Made by a program: the position numbers and the translations under genes. From Bacteroidota bacterium (GTDB lineage: Bacteria; Bacteroidota; Bacteroidia; Chitinophagales; Chitinophagaceae): DNA of 33,795 nt. A model generated the notes under the pieces. It searched no databases, was not told the origin of the DNA, and worked only from the letters and a program-made list of their open reading frames with translations. Each line of letters begins with the position of its first letter. Position 1 is the first letter of the stretch. Shown piece by piece: positions 13,706 to 21,000 of the stretch. The stretch spans positions 1-33,795 of the forward strand of contig JAEVYV010000346.1 of NCBI GenBank assembly GCA_023392575.1. Direction: 5' to 3'.

Positions 13706-14638
13706 TTATAGCGGATGGAACTTTCTTATATCTTCCTGCAGTTCATCTATCACATTGGCTTTGTAATTCTCTGTTGAACTTACATACTTATGTCCGCTCA
13801 GATACTGCACTTTTCTAAGGTCGTATTGTTTCAGCCAACCAGTAATAACAGATGCTCTTATCTGGTCAAGGTTTTTTATCCTGCCGTTGATTTGTCGAAG
13901 TGTTTTTAAAATACCTTGTGTGATGCCGTAAAAGTTTTCTCCTTTGTTCCATTGGATAAATAGTTTGTCTGTTGCTTCACCTTCCTTTATAAACTGTCTT
14001 CTCACTTCGTTTATATAATCCATTAGTTCATATACCTGATGGCTTTCCAGTTGCATTATTCTTGCTGCTGTTCTTCTCTGTTGATGCACTGTTATTTTTC
14101 CTTCTCTCAGTTGCAAGTCCTGTAATCGGATGGCTGCCACTTCTTCTACTCGTAAGCCCTGATGAACCAATAAACTCACAATCACTTTGTTTCTTTTCCT
14201 GGATAAAATATTTCTCTGCTGTGGTGGTACGTTCTTTCCTTCTTCATGAGTAATTGCAGTCGGATAGCTGTGATAGAGTTCTTTCAGTTCTTCATCATTT
14301 AAACAGTCGTAGTACACTTTTCTTTTGATGCCCTGCACTTTGATATGAGCTACAGGATTTTCTTTTACTGCTCCTTCACTTATTAAAAAGCTGTAAAACT
14401 TTCGGATGTGGTTTAGGTAATTAGCTATCGTCTTTTGACTTGCTCCATGTTTTGAACTCCATTGCATAAACATCATGGCATCATGGTAAGAGATTTCTTC
14501 CAGTTCTGTAATGCCTTCATTCTCTGCCCAGGTTCTGAAGTATTCGGATACTCTGATGGTGGTGGTTGCTGATGCAGGGCTGTATCGTTTCAATAGCAGC
14601 CATTCTTTAAACTTGGTGTAATTGTACTGCATAATCAT
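13706..14638 (-). CDS. tyrosine recombinase 2 (divergent, lacks HxxR histidine)
   Basis: About 310 residues from ATG 14638; an upstream in-frame ATG at 14686 would deepen the overlap with recombinase 1. An N-terminal SAM-like core-binding domain (YNYTKFKEWLLLKRYSPAS, then SQKTIANYLNHIRKFYSFL) is followed by the catalytic domain: HQGLRVEEVAAIRL (first Arg), a strand in QQRRTAARIMQL, LDQIRASVITGWL, YLSGHKYVSSTENYKAN (His and nucleophile Tyr). In the usual HxxR box the His is Asp here (DQIR), and the strand lysine is not obvious, so it may need its partner for activity. It overlaps recombinase 1 by 32 bp, suggesting translational coupling. Confidence 0.82.
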   Translation of the reverse strand: MIMQYNYTKFKEWLLLKRYSPASATTTIRVSEYFRTWAENEGITELEEISYHDAMMFMQWSSKHGASQKTIANYLNHIRKFYSFLISEGAVKENPVAHIKVQGIKRKVYYDCLNDEELKELYHSYPTAITHEEGKNVPPQQRNILSRKRNKVIVSLLVHQGLRVEEVAAIRLQDLQLREGKITVHQQRRTAARIMQLESHQVYELMDYINEVRRQFIKEGEATDKLFIQWNKGENFYGITQGILKTLRQINGRIKNLDQIRASVITGWLKQYDLRKVQYLSGHKYVSSTENYKANVIDELQEDIRKFHPL

Positions 14639-15590
14639 TTTGGTTTTGTTGTTCAATAAAGTGGGTGTATATCTGTGTGCTTTCAAGTGATGTGTGTCCT
14701 AAAAAATCTTTGATGCGTTCCAGCTTCATTCCGTTTTGCAAAAGATGTGTTGCAATGCTGTGTCGTAAGGTGTGCAGGTGTACGTCTTTGTTTTGCAGTT
14801 CTGTATTTGCTGTAAGCTCTATCAGTTGCTTTAGTCTTATCAGCATTGCCTGACCGCTCAACCGCTTTCCGATTTGTGTAACTAAAAAGGCTTCACACTT
14901 TTCTTTTACAAAGTAGGGTCTTGCATCATAGAGATAGTTTTGCAAGTGCTTTAATGATGTTGCTGTTATCGGAACAAAACGTTCTTTATATCCTTTGGCT
15001 TTTCTAACATGCAAAACCTGTCTTTCAAAAATGATGTCACTGGTGTCAAGGTGATAGGCTTCGTTTCGTCGTAGTCCGCAACTGTAAAACACGGTGAGCA
15101 TCGCCCTGTCTCGTAACTGCAAGGCTTCATAATGAACTATGCCTTTATCATTCTTCTTTTGTTCGTATTGCAGATAGGTAACTTCAAAAAGCTCTTTCAC
15201 TTCTGCTTGTGTAAGGATGTCGGTAACTTCCTGATGGTCGTCTTCATTCTGCAGGTCAAGCTTTGAGAGTTGTAGCCTTCCTGAATGTCTCAGGTAATCA
15301 CTGAACTTTTGCAAGGCTTGCAAGTGTTTGTTTAGATATGCTGCACTCAGTCCGCCGCTTCTTCTTTTGTTGGTTCTCTCCTTCAGTTGATAGTAATGTT
15401 CTTTCATCAGTTCATTGGTAAGCTGGAACAGTCCTGCATATCCTTTGCTTTCTGCATAGTGCAAAAGCTCCTGTATGTAGTTGGGCAACTGGTAAACGGT
15501 TTGTTCACTGTAACCAAGTGTCTGTAACCATTCTTTGAAGCTGGCAATAATGTAGCGATACGCTTCGCTGTGTAGCGTTAATGTTTTCAT
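14607..15590 (-). CDS. tyrosine recombinase 1 (XerC/D-like integrase)
   Basis: 327 residues with all catalytic positions visible: YSCGLRRNEAYHLDT (Arg I), HVRKAKGYKERFVPI (Lys), VHLHTLRHSIATHLL (HxxR), FLGHTSLESTQIYTHF (His and Tyr nucleophile). The N-terminal core-binding domain spans about residues 8-110. It is encoded 33 bp after the ATPase gene and overlaps recombinase 2, so ATPase, recombinase 1 and recombinase 2 form one operon. The length and motif set fit integrases of mobile elements rather than chromosomal XerC/XerD. Confidence 0.9.
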   Translation of the reverse strand: MKTLTLHSEAYRYIIASFKEWLQTLGYSEQTVYQLPNYIQELLHYAESKGYAGLFQLTNELMKEHYYQLKERTNKRRSGGLSAAYLNKHLQALQKFSDYLRHSGRLQLSKLDLQNEDDHQEVTDILTQAEVKELFEVTYLQYEQKKNDKGIVHYEALQLRDRAMLTVFYSCGLRRNEAYHLDTSDIIFERQVLHVRKAKGYKERFVPITATSLKHLQNYLYDARPYFVKEKCEAFLVTQIGKRLSGQAMLIRLKQLIELTANTELQNKDVHLHTLRHSIATHLLQNGMKLERIKDFLGHTSLESTQIYTHFIEQQNQNDYAVQLHQV

Positions 15591-15623
15591 GTCAGTAAAT
15601 TTTTTGTGATGCGGTATGTGTTT

Positions 15624-17279
15624 CTAAACTGCTGTGGGCTGATGCTGTAAATGATTGACTGCCTTTCGTTTTCTTGGCTCATTTTGTTTGTGGGCTGATG
15701 TTGAGCCGTTGGGCTGTTGCTTTACTTTCTCCAATGCTTCATCCAGTGCCGTGCTAATGGAACTTTGCAACTGGTTGTATTCTTCTGTGCTTACGATTTC
15801 GTAATAATGTGCTTTGGTGTTTCGGTTCTCTATCTTTCTTATCAGCCCTGATTGCAATAGAGCCGCATGGTAACGCTTTACGCTGCTGATTGGTATTCTC
15901 AACTGATTGCGGATAGAAGTGCTGGTAAAAGAGCTCTGAGCCGTTTTTAAAAGATGCTCTTTCAGTTCTTCAAAGTAGTTTCTGGTTGCTCCATTCAGTT
16001 CATCACTTTTGCGAAGCAAAATGCCTTTCATGAGTTGGTTTGCTTCTTCAATATCTTCTATCGTGGTTTCAATAAAAATTTCTCCTGTGGTTTCATCTAC
16101 TTTTTGCTCTCTCTGGAACTGCTTGTAAAAAGTTATCACTTCAATAAAAGCAAGGTAGTGGGCATTGGTTCTACGCTGCTTAAACACTTCCTTTGGTATT
16201 TGTAACAGTTCCGCATAAGGATTGATAACAGTAATAGGTTGTAATACTCTTTGAACGTTTTGCAGTAACTGTATTGCCCCGCTTTCATCGCTTACATTTA
16301 TTTTTCCTGCACTTAAGCGTCTTTGATAGTTCATTATTCGGTCATCCTGCTCACTGCTTTCATCCAGGTAAATTAAAAAGCATCGGTTCGCATTGTCTTC
16401 ATAGAGGCTTTCTTTTGTGGTGCATCCTGCAATGCAAACAGGTCCATAAACTTTTAAGTGTATCGTTTTTGTATTGCCGTTCTTGTCTTTGATGGTAACG
16501 GTTTTACTGATGCGTTGCTTTGATTGTAATTCTCTCAATGGATAGAGTGCTGACCAGATACCGTCCAGGTCTTCTATTAATATCAGTTTGCGTCCAAGTT
16601 CTGCTTTGTCGAAGTAGTAAAAAGCATTCTCCGTTAGTGCCGTGATTTCGATTTTATCTTCATCAGGCATCAGTTCACCAACCTTTTCCTGCAAATGACT
16701 TTTTCCTGTGCCACTGCTGCCCATGCTGATGATGTGCAAAGGCTTGCTTGTTTTTCTACTGGTGAAGATGAGCCACATAATATGTCTGTTCCCTTCTTCT
16801 CCTACAATACCGCTTCTTCCAATCAGTTCATTTGTTCTTGCAAGTAAATTCGGTTGCTGCAAAAAATGGATGGCTGTTTCCCGTTCTTCTTTTGTAAGAT
16901 GCTTTACCTGTTTTACTTGTTCCTGCTGTTTGCTCTCTATAAGTTGCAGCCTGTAACGTTCCAGTTCATTGGTGATGTCGGATAAATCTTTGCTTACCTG
17001 TGTTACGCCAACTTCCAACCGTTCTGCAATCAACCTTGCAAGCTTTTCTACTTGTGTGATGCTGTATAAATCTAAGTTCTGCCTGATGGCTAATGCTGCA
17101 ATGTCTGGATTGTTCAGGTAGTGCTGGAACTTACGGTTTATCACTTCAACCTTTATCGTTACTCTCAGCCTGTCCAGTCCTTCCAGTCGGATGCCGCCTA
17201 ATATCGTGTAGGCGATTTCTTCTGTGTTGTAAGTGATGGCTTCGGGATTGGTGATGTTTATTTTCAGGTCTTGTGCCAT
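15624..17279 (-). CDS. P-loop ATPase, replication/primase-helicase type, mobile-element associated
   Basis: 551 residues. Residues 1-120 form an N-terminal domain (EEIAYTILGGIRLEGLDRLR). The ATPase follows: PLHIISMGSSGTGKSHLQEK with Walker A at 187-194, KLILIEDLDGIW with Walker B at 232-240, and GPVCIAGCTTKESLYEDNAN and RCFLIYLDESSEQDDRIMNY further on. Residues 455-510 look like a winged helix (TSTSIRNQLRIPISSVKRYH). This ATPase core resembles that of CHC2-zinc-finger primase proteins of Bacteroidota elements, but no zinc finger or TOPRIM part is present. It may be a helicase or replication initiator for the element. It is first in the operon with two recombinases and divergent from an XRE gene. 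Confidence 0.72.
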   Translation of the reverse strand: MAQDLKINITNPEAITYNTEEIAYTILGGIRLEGLDRLRVTIKVEVINRKFQHYLNNPDIAALAIRQNLDLYSITQVEKLARLIAERLEVGVTQVSKDLSDITNELERYRLQLIESKQQEQVKQVKHLTKEERETAIHFLQQPNLLARTNELIGRSGIVGEEGNRHIMWLIFTSRKTSKPLHIISMGSSGTGKSHLQEKVGELMPDEDKIEITALTENAFYYFDKAELGRKLILIEDLDGIWSALYPLRELQSKQRISKTVTIKDKNGNTKTIHLKVYGPVCIAGCTTKESLYEDNANRCFLIYLDESSEQDDRIMNYQRRLSAGKINVSDESGAIQLLQNVQRVLQPITVINPYAELLQIPKEVFKQRRTNAHYLAFIEVITFYKQFQREQKVDETTGEIFIETTIEDIEEANQLMKGILLRKSDELNGATRNYFEELKEHLLKTAQSSFTSTSIRNQLRIPISSVKRYHAALLQSGLIRKIENRNTKAHYYEIVSTEEYNQLQSSISTALDEALEKVKQQPNGSTSAHKQNEPRKRKAVNHLQHQPTAV

Positions 17280-17321
17280 AGAGAAAAATTTTTTCAGGTT
17301 TTTATCTGCTCATATTTGGTA

Positions 17322-17329
17322 CAAATGTA
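17322..17329 (-). promoter_or_regulatory. candidate -7 box TACATTTG for ATPase operon
   Basis: On the minus strand this matches TAnnTTTG and lies 43 bp before the ATPase start codon. A -33 TTG at good spacing is not clear. It lies in the 151-bp region shared with the divergent XRE gene. Confidence 0.4.
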
Positions 17330-17430
17330 GAAGATTTTACTTCTTGTGCTTATAATTTCTGATTTCTTTATTCCATATATGCTCAATACTTTTACACATC
17401 ACTACTAAAACAGCGTAATTACTACCATTT

Positions 17431-17766
17431 ATGAGCAGCTTCGGTAAAAAACTCAGAGAGTGCAGGGAAGAAAAAGGCATGAACCAATCAGAGCTGGCTC
17501 GTGCCCTGGGTGTGCATCATTCTATCATTGGCAAGTATGAACGGGATGAAGTAAAGCCAACGATTGATGTAGTTAAAAATATTGCTTCGGCTCTTGATAC
17601 AACTGTAGGTTACTTACTCGGTGAGACTAAAAAACAGGATGCTCTTAAAGATACTGCCATGCTCAAAAGGCTTAATGATATTGCTTCCTTCCCCGATGAA
17701 GATAAAAAGCACATTCTCTATACACTCGATGCCCTTATCAAAAATGTGAAGCTTAAAGCCATTTAA
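17431..17766 (+). CDS. XRE-family regulator, likely repressor of the ATPase/recombinase operon
   Basis: 111 residues: Cro/CI helix-turn-helix (LRECREEKGMNQSELARALG, VHHSIIGKYERDEVKPTIDV, VKNIASALDTTVGYLLGET) and the same helical tail as the paralogue at 11176-11508 (LKRLNDIASFPDEDKKHIL). It diverges from the ATPase operon with 151 bp between start codons, a typical repressor position, and converges on the main Rhs/immunity operon across a terminator. Which of the two it controls cannot be told from sequence. Confidence 0.85.
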   Translation: MSSFGKKLRECREEKGMNQSELARALGVHHSIIGKYERDEVKPTIDVVKNIASALDTTVGYLLGETKKQDALKDTAMLKRLNDIASFPDEDKKHILYTLDALIKNVKLKAI

Positions 17767-17768
17767 AA

Positions 17769-17792
17769 CAAAAGCCCCGTGAGGGGCTTTTG
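17769..17792. terminator. bidirectional terminator
   Basis: Perfect 10-bp arms caaaagcccc/ggggcttttg with a GTGA loop, between the XRE stop and the convergent small membrane gene. A-rich on the left and T-rich on the right, it can serve both strands. Confidence 0.85.
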
Positions 17793-17796
17793 CTTA

Positions 17797-18045
17797 TTAT
17801 CGAAGTCTATTAATTCCAGCCTTAACACCAAAAATCAATAAAGCCAAAACTATTGTTCCTATAATAATTATTAGCCACCAATAAGGGATGACCCAGCTTA
17901 TATAGTAGCTAAAAGACTTCAAAATATCCTTTATCCAATTACCTGTAAGCATTTTGTTCTGAACAAGGTCTATCCAACCTAAAACATAAGTTAGGAGTAC
18001 CATTATAACTAAACTGATTATGATATACTTCATGACGTTTTTCAC
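17797..18045 (-). CDS. two-helix membrane protein, candidate immunity protein
   Basis: 82 residues with two strongly hydrophobic segments (residues 6-23, KYIIISLVIMVLLTYVLG, and about 52-74, IPYWWLIIIIGTIVLALLIF) joined by a loop containing LVQNKMLTGNWIKDILK. Its GTG start shares one base with the TAG stop of the 1475-aa Rhs gene (TAGTG); an ATG four codons later is the alternative. This tight coupling to a Rhs tip is the hallmark of an immunity gene. A membrane location suggests that the toxin acts at or across the inner membrane. The family is not recognised. Confidence 0.6.
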   Translation of the reverse strand: MKNVMKYIIISLVIMVLLTYVLGWIDLVQNKMLTGNWIKDILKSFSYYISWVIPYWWLIIIIGTIVLALLIFGVKAGINRLR

Positions 18046-21000
18046 TATTTTTTCTTTTCATTCTTATGGGGATCTGCAGTCTCGAACATTTTGTTCCAAT
18101 CTTCTATACTGTACGATTTATCACCCACTTTCACTCCTGTAAAATTTCCCTTATCATCTGTGGTTATAGAAAAACTAAAATCGGTAATCTTTCTATCCTT
18201 ATTTTCTCCCCACAAACTTGAAAGTGGTGAACCTTCGTAAAAACCAACACCGATAAATAAATTAGTTCCCGCTGGATCTGTTATGAAGGCTTCAGTAGAA
18301 GGAAAGTTATCGCCTGTAAGTTTCCCGCTAATTGATAGTGTACCGTCTTTCTTATTTTCAGTAATTGAAAAGGAAGAGAAAACATCTATATTGGGTGCTC
18401 CAGGTGTCAGCGGATTTGCACCTGAGTGATGAGTTGCAAACTCAAAGTTCTTATTATCGCCACTCTGATTGATTTTAAATGAGCCTTCTTCTATTTTAAT
18501 GTCAGGCTTGGCAGTTCTTTTAAAGCCTGGCGCTGCAGTATGCCATGTAGGCGAACTCCATGCACTTGCTTTTAAAGTGGTTTTATCTGTATCAAAATCT
18601 ATTCGTTGATGAACTCTTGCAGTGGCATTCTTGTTCGTAGAATAGCTTCTATTGTCACCATGAAAACCACCACCAAAGCTTTTAAATGGAGCAAATGATC
18701 TAATAGTAATAGGATAAGGTATTAAACCAGCTATATCTATAAACCTAATTGGATTGTTGAAGGCATATGTGTAAGACGACCATGATTGCATCTTTTCACC
18801 AAGAGGGTCAATCACATGCCATCTTCCAATTTGATTATCATACATTCTGGCTCCATAATCTGTCCACTCCAACCCTGAACCATCCGAGAACTCCTGACGC
18901 TGTTCTTCCTTTCCGTTGTACTTAAACTTATTTGATAGTGTACCTGCCGCTTTGGAAGATATGCCAGCCATTGAGAGTCCGAAGGGATAGTAATGGGTTT
19001 CTTCCAGGATGGGGCTTCTTTTGTGCACCACCTGCACATTGTCAAAGAACACGTCTATATTGCTCTCATTGCTCACGTAAACATACAAATAACCGCTCTT
19101 TTGGGCAAGGATGTTTTGCAGAGCGGCGTCGTTCCAGTGGTCTTTAACCTGGCCGGCACTGCCCACCCGGCTAAAGCCGCCCTCTACATAGCGGAACTGC
19201 TCGTCAAAGAGCATGTAATTGATATAGGCCTTGGGGGAAGCAGAGGTCGTGCCATCCTCACCCCTGATAAAGGAGGTGGGCAGGGCATACGTGCTGCTGT
19301 TAAGGGTTTCCAGGTTTTGCTCACTAAGGCCTTTGGCTAAAGCGGCACTATTCATCGTGCCCAAAAAAGCATCAAAAATATCTTTGAGCACCAGTGCCGT
19401 GGAGTTGCCATTGGTATAGGAGCCGGAGCTGCTGAAATAGCTCTTGCCAAAAATGTCCATGCGGTCACCGGCCATGACCTTGATGACAAAACCCAGGCCT
19501 GTCTTATTTTGGGTGGCATTGAGCTTGTACATGTTAGCAGAGGTAGCCCCCTCGGTAACCGTGTAATCCGAGGGATAGGAAAGCGAGGCAATGCTGTTGT
19601 AAGGCGGATTGCCATTGTTGTTGGCATAGTCCAGAGTGCTGCTCCATCCGGGAATAGAGTTAGTCGGGGTGATCTTGGTATTATCAATGGTAAAGAACTC
19701 CTTTTCCCAATTGAGCATGGATTTGGCCCCTAGGGTTTGAGCACCCTCCAGGGTAGCGGCCGGGTAATAATTGGTTTGCTGCTCTTCGGTTAAGACCATG
19801 CGCACATTTCCCAGGTGGTCTTTGATGAAGTAGTCAAAGGCAAAGGAGGTAAAATTATTGGAAGCGTCTCTTAAGGGCCTGATCCTTCCTTCTTCCTGGG
19901 GGAGGAACTGCAATTGGTCCTCTTCATAGGTGCCAAAGAGGTAGAGGGTGGTTTTGGAGGGCTGGCCGGTTTCACTCACCACCTTCTTTAGCTTAGCACC
20001 TGCTGCATCATAGGTATAGGTAATGGTGCCCTTGGCCGTGGTGATGGTTTGGGGCAGGTTTAGGTGGTTGTACGCAATGGACGTAATGTCTTTGTTCTTG
20101 TCACTCGTCAGGTTGCCATTGACATCATAAAGGTAATCGGTGGCAGCAGCGGTTTTCGTTCCTCCCAAAGAGGTCAGATACGCCTGGGAGGCCCTAAAAT
20201 CGCCCAGCTTGGTGTTTACCTCATTGGAGGCATCCACTACGTTTTTCAGCTTATTGCTGCTGGCAGCATAATTATAACTCAACTGGTCAATATAATCACT
20301 GCCGGTGAGCTTCCAGCCCTTTTGCTTTTGGGTGAGGATGTTGCCATTAGCGTCATAGGTGAGGTTGGAGACACTATAATCGATTCCCTGAGAGGTGTTA
20401 AAGCCCCCGTTGTGCTGGGTAAAGGCAGCCCCGGTCAGGCGGTTGACATTGTCATAGCTAAAGTCGTATTTCCGGACCTGGTCATCCCCGGTTGATTTCC
20501 AGACCATGCCGGTGATGTTGCCATTAAGTTCAGAGGCAGTATAGCTGCCCAAAGAAGCAATGGTTTGCTTGTCATAGCCCAGATCAAAGCCAAAGTAGTT
20601 AGACGTGCTGGTGGTGGATTTGGCATAATCTCTATTAGTGCCCAGCAGCCAGCCCCGGATGTTGTAATCATAACTGAGGGTTTCCAGGGGAGTAGAAGTA
20701 TAGGTGATATTATCCGGGTTTTTCAGCCGGCCCAGCTCCTTGGTTTTAAGCTGCCCCAGCTCATCATAGCTGTGTTTAGCAAGGGTAACCTCGTTTTGGT
20801 TGCCTACTCTCTTTTTTACTTCCAAAAGCCTGCCCCCGGCATCATAGACGTTTTGGGTCAGCACCTGGTAGGCGGCAGCGTTCACGCCCCCCTTTTCATG
20901 CTTGGTGTGGCTGCGTAAGACCTTACCGGAAAAGTCATACTGGGTGGTAATAATGTCTGTGCCCCCGGAGAGGTTTTTGCTTTTGACCTGGATGACCCTT

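Larger units (their letters stand above)
13018..17279. mobile_element. candidate mobile module: hairpin field, two tyrosine recombinases, ATPase
   Basis: A contiguous minus-strand set of P-loop ATPase, recombinase 1 and recombinase 2 is followed downstream by ~650 bp of dense hairpins (13018-13679). The XRE gene at 17431 diverges from it and may be its repressor. Recombinase pairs next to a replication-type ATPase are typical of integrative elements. I could not define attachment sites or target duplications, so the boundaries are approximate. It separates the main Rhs gene from the orphan tip. Confidence 0.5.

Noticed and set aside
13479..13766. Plus-strand open frame of 95 codons within the hairpin field
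   Set aside because: It runs through the nested palindrome and into the recombinase 2 gene on the other strand; the sequence is explained by the hairpins.
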